This document shows, in pieces, positions 22,774 to 34,375 of a DNA stretch of 64,000 nt; within the stretch, counting starts at the first letter, position 1, and each line of letters starts with the position of its first letter. Below the pieces are notes generated by a model, which saw only the letters and a list, made by a program, of their open reading frames with translations, had not been told where the DNA came from and ran no database searches. This DNA comes from Hemerocallis citrina (Eukaryota; Streptophyta; Magnoliopsida; Asparagales; Asphodelaceae): assembly GCA_017893485.1 (NCBI GenBank), contig CM030366.1, positions 187,285,947 to 187,349,946 on the forward strand, given 5' to 3'. The position numbers and the translations under genes are program-made.

Positions 22774-24520
22774 TTGGTTTTTTTAAATATAAAAGATGAC
22801 TCTCGTCATCGTTCCATTAATGATGGTTAAAGAAACAAAGAAATACAAAAAAAACTACCATAGCGGAGCCTATAACTCCACTAATACAACCTCTAAATAA
22901 CATAAGAAAGACATACATGAAATAGCATCTCTAATACATAAAGACAAACAAAAGTGGCCAACGACCGACATCCCATTAAGAAAATGAGATGTACTCTCCC
23001 CCCGTAGACCTGTGAATCTACACCTCCTCATCCAACTTCAACTTCTTCTTTGCTCCCGCATATCCTGCCTAATCATGAATGAAAAGAATGATTTTATGCA
23101 TTGAGACAGAAATTCTATAATTTAAGTTGCGAAAGCACAAGTCGTTTCGGTCTAGCCATAAACCCCACATAGTTGCCGCTACTGTAATTTCCCAAGCCCG
23201 ACTATCCTCTTTCCTAATTAGGTTCTCCCTCCATTGTCCCCAAACATCTGAAATCGATCTAGGACTCTGTGTACGACCAAAACCCTTACAAACAATATCC
23301 CATGTGAGAACCGCTTTAGGGGAAGTGAATAATAAGTGTGTGGCATCCTCGTCCGCATCTAGACAAGTAGGGCACGTCACGTCGATTTGCAGATTTCTTT
23401 TCCGAAGATTGACTTTAGAGAGAATAGCGTCGTTATGCACCAACCAGCTAAAGACTCTGACTTTTAATGGTACATTAATACCACAGATAATGTTCTCCTC
23501 TTTACATCTTAGACCTTCGTCATTTAGTCATTTATACATTGATGAGACCGAGATTGATTTTGAGACATCAATATTCCACCATATTTCATCCGTATCGTTG
23601 GTCATTTGGCCGCCCTCCGTTTGGATAAACCTATTTAGCTCTTCAAGCTGATTTATGCTCTCATTTGACAGCTGTTCTGAAACAATAAGCCTCAATTTAC
23701 CATTCTTCCATATGTCTGCTACCAGGTAATCTTTGTTAACTGTTACAGCCGCTGCTAGTGGGAAAAAGGTTGTTGAGTGACTTGTTCCCACACCATTTAT
23801 CTCTCCAAAATATAGTGTTCCTCCCGTTTCCAATCCTCACGTGGTATTACTGTGGAAGATCTCTCCCTGTTTCGACACCCCTTTCCAGATAAACGACACC
23901 TTTCCGAACAAGCTTCTCCCTCCAAAATGATATTTTTTCCTCTTCCAAAACAGATCGGAAAGAGTAACACCACCATCCTTTTCGTCGTTTGTAGATCTTC
24001 CACCACCACTTCCATGCCGTGCAGATTTAGGATTCTAGCCCACCGAATTATCTTCTCTTACAGACTCTACCCCACCTGACTAGATGAAACCCTTTATCTC
24101 CTCACCAGTTCCCTTCCACAAGAACCGTCTTCTCATCTTATCTATCTTATTGATAACCCACTTAAGCAATTCAAAGACGGATATCAAACATAGGGGAATA
24201 ACACTAAAAACTGAGTTGAGCAGCGTTATTCTTCCTCCTAGCAAGAGGAAGCGACTTTTCCATCCTACTAGTTTGTTAGCTATCTTTTCTATAAGGGGAT
24301 TCCAATCATCTCTTAGCAATGTCCCTGGTCTAATTGGCGTCTCTAGATATTTGATCGGAAAATCGCCCCTCTCGCATCCTAAAAGCATAGTGATAGTGTT
24401 GATCGGAATTGATAATTGATCGCTAATAGGTATGACACAGCTCTTCTTCAAATTTATTTTTAACCCCGACCAGCTTTGAAAGCAGTCCAGAGCAACCTTA
24501 AGAGCTACAACTTCTTCCTC
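22774..24520 (-). mobile_element. 5'-truncated LINE (ORF2 C-terminal half plus 3' end)
   Basis: Minus-strand element ending in an A-rich tail (plus-strand T-run at about 22780). It carries RT thumb and zf-RVT parts (see next entry) and the 3' word cattaatgatggttaaag shared with the 21541 copy. It is 5'-truncated inside the RT near 24520. A clear TSD was not found. Confidence 0.88.
23069..24520 (-). pseudogene. LINE ORF2 remnant: RT connection/thumb and zf-RVT zinc-binding domain
   Basis: In order on the minus strand: CFQSWSGLKINLKKS at about 24480-24440, the conserved post-RT motif; then GRITLLNSVFSVIPLC and RRFLWKG to 24080; a degraded tract with stops and frameshifts (24080-23840); YFGEINGVG onward (23833-23528); and a zf-RVT-like frame (23443-23069) with CPTCLDADEDATHLLF and AATMWGLWLDRND. 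Several stops and at least three frame changes show it is dead. It is homologous in type to, but not overlapping in content with, the LINE at 1-4067. Confidence 0.88.
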
Positions 24521-24862
24521 AATTTTTTAATATATTATCTGTTATTTATTAGTTATTACTGTATTTAAAAAGTATGGGCTTTAGCATATTACAAAAAGAT
24601 TTTGTCCATCAAAAACGACTCTCAACCATTGATTTTTGTAATCATGATTAAAAACAAAGATTAACGATGAAAATTAAATTCCATATACCAAAAAGAAAGA
24701 AAAAAAATTAAATAACTAGCCCCAAAGAATACATGTGCCGCATAATAAAAAAGAACTAATTCAAATAAAAGGAAAGAAAAATTAATCAAATATTCCTACC
24801 TCTCACAGAAGGAAATCAATAACATAAATTCAACTACTGAAAATATTAGACACCATATCTAA

Positions 24863-25728
24863 TCTCTAGGAGAGCTGAGATTGTGTAATTTGTAGACAAT
24901 CAACCATCTAATTCCAACCACTCATTTTAAAGTGGAAGTTATATTAACCATTCATTTATCCAAATGTTGTCAGTTATTATAATATCCTTAAAGTTCAAAT
25001 TTATTTACGACATAATTATTTACTAAAGTGTCACTCATATCTTTAATACTAACTTTAATACTATAGTATAATAGAAGAGTTGGAGTTGTTATTTGTAAAC
25101 AATCAACCATCTAATCTCAATCATTCAATTTAAAGTGGGAGTTATATTAACTATTCATTTACTCAATTGTTGTTAGTTACCATAATATCCTCAAAGTTCA
25201 AAATTATTTACAACATAATTATTTACAAAAGTGTCACTCATAAAATAAGAGTTTGTGCCACTATAAATAATTAGTAATTTACACGTGCGATGCACATTTT
25301 AATAATTTCAAAAAATAAAAATATAAACTATGACGTAGGGAGGATTTGAACCGGAAACCTTCTTTATATTAGTTATGTACGTGCATTGCACATGTCGGTA
25401 GAATGACAAAATGACAAATGACACTAAAGCCTTCTCCCATTATAATATTAGAGAATTAGAGATTAGAGATTTATAAAGAGTATGTATGAGTAAAAAGAGG
25501 TCTCGGGTTCGAGAAAAATTGATTAGAATGTGCAATGCACATGCAAAATTCCTAGTAAAATAATAACTGGTGTCACTAAGGGTGATTTATAAAGAGTATG
25601 GTAAGGATTTGAGATGGATAAAGAGAGATATCAGGTTCGAGACTAGACTACGTCTTATTCTTTATTTTAAAAAAATAAAAATAAAAATAAAAATATTAGA
25701 ACATGCATCGAATCGTGCGGTTTTCTAG
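24863..25728. mobile_element. Cluster of nested Helitron remnants
   Basis: A plus-strand 5' end A|TCTCTAGGAGAG at 24863 is followed by two diverged ~170-bp copies of the same Helitron 5' region (about 24890-25050 and 25085-25255; shared caatcaaccatctaat). Plus-strand 3' ends (hairpin gtgcaatgcac … CTAG|T) lie at 25555, and a weaker CTAG|T at 25728. A small minus-strand unit runs from A|TTAG at 25271 (acacgtgcgatgcac hairpin) to a Helitron 5' end near 25454 (cccattataatattagaga). No Rep/helicase is present. Confidence 0.65.
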
Positions 25729-27613
25729 TTTACCATTAACCATAATCAATGTTCTTACTCAATCGTGACAAAATTACCGCGTAACAAAATACCATACATA
25801 TGATTAAGCACAATAATAATCTACTCAACTGTGTCAAACTGCCCAAACTTACCAAATATTACAAAACCATATTCTGATCACACTAAACTCTCTCTAAATG
25901 ACTAGTAAATAAATCTATAAAAGACGATATATACTTCAAAATTTCACTATTGTAGTCCACACTATTGTAGTTATCGTTGTTGTTGTCCCAACTATTGTAG
26001 TTATTGTCCTCTTTTGCCGGAAGCAGAGCACAAAGCCGAGCACGAACCGGAGCACAAGCAACGTGCGAAGTTCTACGCACACGAAGGTTTCATCGGAGCG
26101 AGGCAAGTGATCTATCTTTTCCTTGAACTCATAGCAAGTAGTTCTTTGTGTTTAAATTGCCGTATCGTGAAATTCATTCATTTTCCATTTTTATGTCATA
26201 GTAACCTACGCTATTCTTAAACTAAATAATATATTCATGTTGATTCGTTTCTAATCAATTCCTTTCTTAGTTTGATGTTCGTAGATAAATCCCTACAATT
26301 CTTCATCCGTGATTATCATATTGCATACACAATTATAATAACAAATTCTAGAATATCATGTCATAGGATCTATTCATAATGTATTCATGTGCTAGTGTAA
26401 TTGTTGCATATTTAGAACTCTATAAATTTAATGTTGTGAATAATGATTTTCCTAGACATGTTGTTTGATAATTTCTCACTTTAATTATCGATTATGAGTA
26501 GGAGTGTACCTCTTGTTATAGGATATCTATTTCGAGAATTGAGATTTAAAATATGAAGTGTTCAGATTTCCTAGCATACTGTCAGATTTTCTAGCTTACT
26601 GAATGACTGCTTTGTACTGAGATTATACCGAGTTTCCTGTAGCCAAACTTAGCCTTTTATACATGCATATTGTAGCCATTCGAGTATAGAATCCAGAACT
26701 TCTTATGGATTTGCAAACTGAGTAGTAGTTTGTGAGATATTGAGGTTTTAGTGCATGTATGTTCCAAATTCTAGATTATTGTTTAAAAATATTATCCCGG
26801 TAATTTGCATGAAATGATAGACTCTGTATGGAATCATGATCTGAGAAAAATCTGAGTGTTACTAGACATCATTAGGGATTGGATTGTGAATTTGTAAGAA
26901 TTGATAATGATACTTCAGTTGATCTGTAAGCGTTAGAATATAACCATATACTGTGCATGTGCACTAGACCTAAAAAGATCAGATAGATAGGCATAGCTGA
27001 GGTACTTAAAATTCGTCTAGTGAGTGGGCGTTGGTTCAGAATATAGTCTACTTCCTAGAACCTATGCCAGAATTAGATTTGCATTCTTGTAGTAGCGGGA
27101 AAATAAGTTTTTGTGCATACATGTACTGCTATCCATATTTGTAGTTGACTATATATATATTGCTATTCTTGTGTTAATGACTTGAATCGATCGAGTAGAT
27201 CTATGGACCTTCTTTATATCATGTGTTGCATCATCTCTTGATACCTTCTTGCTTACCTTTCTGATACTACCGTTCCTACCACCAATTGCACTAACTGCAT
27301 GTTCATGTTTAACTGTAATAAAAGAATGACAAGCCGAGGTTTTAAAAGGTAGACAATATTGGAGAGTGTACTCGGAAGGGGCCCCGTATTTCCCTTATTC
27401 CTGATTACATGATTCATGATTACATGACTCTCTATTATATGAGTCCTGATTACTGATTACTGATTATTGTTACTAGAAGCCCCAAGTACATGATCATGTA
27501 GACTTCCCTATTCAAGTCCAAGCATTCTCTTAATTGTGATGCACCTGAACCTGTGGTATATGACACAAGATTGAGTGCATTAGATAGGTTAATAAAAACT
27601 GGTAGATCGAGGT
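25729..27613. other. Repetitive, non-coding sequence left of the LARD; possible older LTR element
   Basis: A frame at 26014-26110 reads a short E-H-K/P-E-H repetitive peptide and then stops; I do not think it is a gene. Near 27405-27475 'tgattac' and 'tgattact' words recur. The right counterpart 38177-38936 has the same word pattern and ends …gggggcgtgaca, an LTR-like terminus. The two flanks probably belong to one older element split by the LARD. Confidence 0.35.
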
Positions 27614-30600
27614 TGTAACGCCCCGAATTCCAAATACAACTGAATTCGAGAATTCTACAGGATCTTTTCACTTCTTTCGTACAATTTTACAAGGAATTTA
27701 AAACTTTTATTTCAACAATGATTACATCAGAGTCTTTTACATCAATAAGCAGCGGAATCAATAAAATACAACAATATTGAATGTACAATTGTTACAACTT
27801 TAACATTTAAGTAATCAACAACATCAATTCTCTTTATATCTTCATGTAACTCCATAACCTGCATATAAACTGTGGGCGCGTCAGTTGCTTACAACTGACG
27901 AAATATTATACACGGCCATCCTCTCTATGCCGGAAACAGTATAACGATTCTCAAATGTTTTAGCAAACACAAACTTGATCACAAACAAAGCTACAAAAGG
28001 GACTATCATGTTGATGTCGTGTGGTGCGGTGCACTTAGTCCTTAATGCAGTTGTTTATATTATATGACACTAATGCACACTTGTTCGGATTCTATGCATC
28101 CCATACTACATAGGTCCGAGGGCAAGCCTCTTAATCGTCTTCATTATTGTAGGGTTCAATCCCTCGCCATGACTTAATCTACTACGGTAACTACGGTGAG
28201 TATCCTAGATGGTCTGTGAGTACAAGCACGTATCCTGGACCCTGGAGGGGAATTCCACGCCATGTCTTGACTCATCAAGCATGCATTCTGCGGTAATTCA
28301 GCCTCCTCCCTGAACACGATCCTCTTGCAGTCACTAAAACATCCCACAAGCGTGACTAAAGTCCGATCATTACTGAGTTGTGCCCACGCCATGTCTTGAC
28401 TCATCAAGCATGCATTCTGCGGCTCACACACCCGCACCGTACCCTAGCTCTCATACTCGTGTTTTTCTCTCACTTTCATCACATCTCCACTATGTATCTA
28501 TCTGTAATTTCAGCAAGTGTCATAGACATTCCATGATTACAAGCACGTGTCCAAGACCCTGGAGGGGAACCTCGCGCCACGTTTTGACTCATCAAGCATG
28601 CATTATGCGATAGTTCAGCCTCCTCCCTGAACACGATCCTCTTGCAAGTCACCAAACATCCCACAAGCGTCGCCAAGATCCCGATCATTCTGAAGTATAT
28701 TGCCCACGCCATGTCTTAACTCATCAAGCATGCATTCTGTGGACCACATCCGCATCGTAGACCCTAGGCTCCCATACTTATGTTTTTCTCTTACTTTCAT
28801 TACAGCCTTACAATGTATTAATTATTAGAATCATGAATGAAAATCAAAGCTCTAGAGTTAGCCTCTCCACTCAACCGGACTTATTCATTCATTTCAACAT
28901 ATGACCAACCTTGGTCTTTCAAATTCTCATTTCATTTCATTTCATTGCCGGGGGAAACTTAGCTACTCCTTGGTTTCAATTTCCCATTCACAATTTCCAA
29001 TTGAGCATTTCCAGCTCATAATTCATTTTAGAGTCTCACAGACTTTCTTTATCATGATCTTAGCCTTTCATATTCATTTAATTCTCAATTTAAATCTATG
29101 ATTCATCTCATGTAAATTCTCAATTCAACTATGATTCGTTTCATATAAATTTATGCAACAACAAATAGAGTTTACCAATATCTAGATTCACAATCTGTAC
29201 CCCAAACAATTCACAAGATTTTAGATATATCAAAAGCACTCTGGACAGTCGACTGGGAACTCTTCCAGTCGACTTGTTCAGTCAAAACCAGTTATCCATC
29301 ACCACTCGGGAGAGTCGACTGCTGCACATGGCAGTCGGCTGTTCCGCAATGTTCCACTTCAATTTGATTTCTTTGTCAATTTCATCTTCCATAACCTTGC
29401 GTGCATTCCACAATAAAACTCAATCAAATCTTAATAATCGTAAAATCTCATATTCAAACTTATTTAACTTTCATTTGTCAAAATCAATTTCAAACTCAAA
29501 ACCAAATAAACAGTTCGGTTCAGTCGACTGGTGGCAGTATCAGTCGACTGTCCCGCAAATATCTTGAAAACTCAACATCAAAGCAGGAGTCGACTGTAAC
29601 TGTATTCAGCCGACCGTCCCGCTGATGAAAACCAACTTTTTAACACTTACCAGTCGACTGTGGAAGTAATTCAGTCGACTGTTAAAACAACAATTTGCAT
29701 CTTTGCATACACTTTTCGACTTTTGAATCGATTGTACTTCCATATACAAAATATAATTTATTTCCAGAATATATTCCTTTTAAAACATTATCATATATAT
29801 TATCAATTCCCAAGTTTCTCTTTTTCCAATCAAAATGCATCAAAACATATTTTCCAAATAAACTACTTTCTTTTATCAAAATCACTTTACAAAATCTCTA
29901 TACTCGTATAAATAACATTTCGAGGTTATAATCATACCTCTTTACCACATTTCGCATTATTCCAATAATGTCTCAATATGCATCAGTCTCATACAATCAT
30001 TTCAATTCTAGCAATTCAACTAGCCATCATAACAAGCATAACAATTTGCATTTACCATAATCAATCAAGATTTAGCGATTCATTTCTATATTAATTTGCA
30101 TGCAATCAATTCAATTTCAACCCAATAAATCATATATCATCTATCATGTATTTCTACTTCTAAATTAGAAAGCATTTAAGAAACACCCACCTAGAGTTGA
30201 AGAATTGATACCAAAATGAACTCCTAGAATTAGGAGCTCCTACAGAAAGCTTCCAATTGCAACTCCTCGAAATCCGCGCACCAAAGCAAGCCTCCAAGCT
30301 CCACATCGGCAAGCAACAATCCTCAAGAGCATCTCCATCTCCGGTTGGCAACATCAAGAACAACTCCCATCTTCTTTCATGTACACATACTATGTATGTA
30401 CATATATATACATTAGTATATGTATATAGGCAAGTGGAATAGTGACTTAGGTGGAGAATGGGAATGGCTTTGCTGCCATTTGGTTGTTCTCGGCATGGGC
30501 AAGAGAGAAGGAGAATAAGAGATGAGAGAATGAGAGATTAAGGGTGCACTTTTATAAGAAAGCTAATGGGTAGTTAGTATAACTACCTCCACATGAACAC

Positions 30601-31416
30601 CACTAACCCATTATAAATTTGTAACTTACTTTCCCTCTTGTTTCAAAATTAAAACTCCAGATTTTCCCTCCTCTCTAATCAGCCCGGTCCCCCAAAATTT
30701 GTGTGCACATCGCACGTGTGCACGTGCACGTGCTTTGTGTACAAAAACAATTTATTTATTTAATCCTTAAAAAATAATTATCTATATATGTAATAAATAT
30801 ATAAAATTAACTTAAAAATTATACTTTTCATGAACAATAAAAATAGACACTCACATTTTCATGAAAATTATTTTGAAAGAATAATACGCTTAAAACACGT
30901 GCACCAAAACACGTGCATTGCCCAGAAAATTTCAAAAATACAAAAATTGACTTTATAAACCGAAAAATATTTATAATCAATTGGAATGCAATAGAAAGTA
31001 TATTTAATGTACATATTTGACAATATACTCAAACGTACAGAAAACACGTGTATTGCACGTAGAAAATTTATTTCAATAAAGATAGTCGAAAATTGAATTT
31101 TCGTTTACAAAATAAATTAAAACATGTTTATAAAAATAAATGATTGAAATCCATTGAAAACTTTGCACGTAACGGTGGAATATCCGAAAATCGACACGTG
31201 CATTGATAATACGTAGAAAGCACGTAAAAACTCAAAGATTGAAATTTTGCATTTGAGTTGCCTTAAATGTGATTTTTAAGAATACAAGATTGTATAAATA
31301 ATAGGAATTCAAAATACATATCAAAATGCGTTATGGATATGATCAGTAATAGTACAAAATGCACGTGCGTAACACCCGAGGGCAAAATTGTCAATTAAAT
31401 TTTGCGGGGTGTTACA
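27614..31416 (-). repeat. LARD 3' LTR (3803 bp)
   Basis: On the minus strand it is the downstream LTR, directly after the PPT. Ends TGTAAC…GTTACA form a 6-bp terminal inverted repeat. It contains a partial ~310-bp internal duplication, eight GTCGAC palindromes and several acgtgcattgcacgt-like hairpins. Confidence 0.93.
28215..28817. repeat. ~310-bp tandem duplication inside the LARD LTR
   Basis: Two diverged copies (about 28215-28497 and 28533-28817) share acaagcacgt, ccctggagggga, tcatcaagcatgcatt, gcctcctccctgaacacgat, catcccacaagcg and tttttctc in the same order. The word catcaagcatgcatt occurs four times, so each copy has an inner repeat. The same structure recurs at about 34975-35577 in the other LTR. 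Confidence 0.85.
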
Positions 31417-31429
31417 CTCTCCCCCCCTT
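31417..31429 (-). other. LARD polypurine tract
   Basis: On the minus strand AAGGGGGGGAGAG lies immediately upstream of the TGTAAC start of the 3' LTR, the position of plus-strand priming. Confidence 0.85.
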
Positions 31430-34360
31430 AGAACAGTTCCGTCCCCGGAACTCACTATGGTAAAGGCTGTATTTTGTACACACCAAAGAAAATATCGTTA
31501 TAACATATAGAAATCACAAACATCAAGAAGATACATATAGCATAAAAATGGGCAATGTGGAAAAATAGGACAAGAAATCTATTTAAGAAAATGTATGAGC
31601 ATCAAAATTTTACAAGAACTAAACAAGAAAACTAGGAAAGTAGCATAGGAAAACAAATACGACAATAGAGGATATTGCATTTTGAAAAAAAATTTTACAT
31701 ACAATTTACTATCAAGTAAACCATTAGATAAAATGATAAATAAACTTAGCCATTAATTGCAAAATATTTCAGAAAACAATGTAATAAAGAAAAACATAGT
31801 TAAAGGGTACTTCATAAATAGATTCAATACCCAAAATTCATCAATGTAATAAATGGTAGAAAGTCGCAAACCAAATTGATATTATATGACAAAAATTAGC
31901 AATTTAATAGTTTGAGAAATATATGAAAGAAATATAGCAAAAGTATAGAAGACATAAAATGATCCTGTATACCAATTAATATCATAAAATAATTTGTAAG
32001 ATAATTATATATATACATTTTGAAAATTAGGCATACGTCGAAATACTTTTGAATTATTCAGTAGAGCGAGAAAACCAACTTACAAAAATCACATAGACGA
32101 AAAATTATAGAGGTGAGATAAATAGTATGATAGGAAAGTCATAACTGATTTGTAGCAGTCAAACGAGACATCGTAGTAGTAAAACATACTATTGAAAGCA
32201 GTGCGAAAACCGATTATATAACAAAGAAAAGTATAGACAATGAAAAAATGATTTTGTGTATAAATTAATATCATAAGGTGATTTGTAAAGAAAATGCAAT
32301 AATGATAACAAATGAAAAAGGCCAAAAATCCAAATAATTTCGATTTGTCAAATAGACCAAGAAAATCAGCATGCAAAATTATGTATATACATAGACGGAA
32401 ATTATAGGGCAAAACAACAAAATCATGATGCAAAATTTATAAAATGATGCGTAGGAGAAAAATAATATATTATGGTAGTAACAATGCAAACTAATTATCA
32501 TGAATTGTAACAGAAGTATATTAAATAAAGTTGTTAGGTGAGTAGCCACCAAATTTAAAATAGCAAAATACAAATAAGTTGTATGAAATACTAACTCACA
32601 TAAAATACAAAGTACTACAAAGAAGACCGCAAAATAGTTGAGATTAAGCGGTAAATACGCAAGTTTGATAAATATAACAATCAGTATAAACGGTATAATG
32701 CTAGGTTGCAAAATATTATGAAATAGTATAAGCTTAGTACCCAATGAAATAGTTATAAGTGAATACCACAGGAAAACAAAGTAGGGGTCTTCTAAGTATA
32801 ATATTTCATTTTGGTTTAGGTTCGTCTCACTGGTATCCAACAGCAGACTTGCCTATCTTGATCTCAAGTTGCATAATTGCTCCTATGATATCCGGTTGCA
32901 ATTTGCCTTCTGGGCATTCGGTTGCAAACTTTACCTCACCGACATCCAGTTGCAGTTTGCCTTCTGGATATTCAGTTGCAAACTTTGCCTCCCCGACTTC
33001 CAGTTGCAGTTTGCCTCCAATGATGTCTAGTTGCATATTTGCCCTCTCGACATTAAGTTACACCAAAGCGAAAGATGGGAAGATGTAATCTTCCATGTAT
33101 ACTTAGGTTGGATATGGGATGTTTAATAAAGTATGGTGTTATGTTTAAAAATCAATGATGCAGAAAAAGATTTTACACAATGAAATATCAAAATAGGTGT
33201 ATAGGATATATCAACATAGAGGGTACTAATTAGTAGTTATGAAAAATTATTTATAACACTAAAATAATGTAAAATATATGCACATGTTGGAAATAAATTT
33301 GAAAACAATAATGATGTAGTGTAGCAAATTAGGACATTAGACACAAACAATTATACATAAAAATAATAATATAGTAATTTGAGGATGGTGAAATTATATG
33401 TATAGCAAATATTTTGAAATATATGAAACATATAAAATCAATGGAAAATATATATAGTATCAAGACAATTTAAATTTAGAGGATAAAGTAAAGCATGAAT
33501 AGCGAATATATGCATTATATTAAGGAAACATAAATTACAAAATTAATGAATATAACAAATGTACTAACAATAATATTGAATGCAGACAATAAATCAAATT
33601 AGTATGTTGTATCTATATGGATAAAATATCTTGTTAAAATATATTGAAATATATAAGACAATACGAGATAACGAAAGAATATCGTATCACAAAATCAAAT
33701 CATGCAAAATGAATACACATAAGCAAAATTCACAAGCGAAATTAAAAAGGTAATAATAATTGAAAATAATAGTTGTAGTATAAATTTAACAGAATATATA
33801 AAGTAATAGCAGATATAGACGGATGAACATAAAGTGACATAAAACACGAAAGACAAAACTTTAAGATTGAGAGACAATTAAAATAAGTTCAACAAAATCA
33901 AGACTAAGGAAAATAGGCAAAATACCAGGCTTTGAAATGATTTAATAGTATAAGAAATATTTATTTGGAAAATATTAAATGTTGAAAAGTGCTATGCGGA
34001 AAATCCATATAAAATAATTTGATGAGGAAAGTGTGTCCATGCGTAAGGTGTCATGAATGATGGTTCAAAGCCAACCACGCTTCCACTGCGCTACTCTGAT
34101 ACCCAGGGAAAATGAGTTCGTATACAATCTCAAATCAATGTATACGAGGAGAACATCATGAATGAATTTGAATGTAAATTCAATAACAACTTCCATTCAT
34201 GGCCCCAACCATCCAATAGGGAAAGGAAAGAGAAAACATCAGCCTATAGAGCAACACAAATGTAAATCACTTACATTTAAATCTCTATAAACTGAACTCA
34301 CACTCTAATGTCCACTTCTAGGGTGTCGTTCCTTATAAATTTGTACTACTTAGAAGCGTG
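31430..34360 (-). other. LARD internal domain, non-coding
   Basis: About 2.9 kb of very AT-rich sequence without gag, protease, RT, RNase H or integrase motifs in any frame. The only ordered structure is the minisatellite at 32865-33053. Hydrophobic frames on the minus strand (32089-32840) reflect AT-rich composition. Confidence 0.8.
32865..33053. repeat. 27-bp minisatellite in the LARD interior (seven units)
   Basis: Seven head-to-tail units of exactly 27 bp, each starting with a variant of c(c/a)agttgca and containing a tttgcc-like core. Alternating units are most alike, suggesting a 54-bp higher-order unit. Because 27 is 9 codons, the minus strand stays open through the array and gives nonapeptide repeats of the type QLEVGEAKF / ATEYPEGKL. 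A degenerate eighth unit follows. Confidence 0.9.
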
Positions 34361-34372
34361 GCTCTGATACCA
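34361..34372 (-). other. LARD primer-binding site, initiator tRNA-Met
   Basis: Minus strand TGGTATCAGAGC, three nucleotides inside the end of the 5' LTR. It is complementary to the 3' end of plant initiator tRNA-Met. This fixes the element's orientation as minus. Confidence 0.93.
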
Positions 34373-34375
34373 CTC

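Noticed and set aside
22774..24540. TSD for the LINE at 22774-24520
   Set aside because: aatatt/aatata words near both ends are too short and AT-rich to count.
25345..25375. tRNA gene (box-B-like ggttcaaatcc on the minus strand)
   Set aside because: Only a B-box-like word; no cloverleaf can be drawn and similar words recur in Helitron remnants.
26014..26220. Short frame with EHK/PEH repeats
   Set aside because: No homologous domain recognised, low complexity, no splice partners found; left as non-coding.
28174..30442. Frames conserved between 28-30 kb and 35-37 kb
   Set aside because: They are the two LTRs of one recent element; identity reflects age, not coding constraint.
32089..32840. 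Hydrophobic, membrane-protein-like frames in the LARD interior
   Set aside because: Composition effect of AT-rich DNA; no start context, motifs or conserved pattern.
32865..33053. CRISPR-like array
   Set aside because: Units are contiguous with no spacers, and this is a plant genome; it is a minisatellite.
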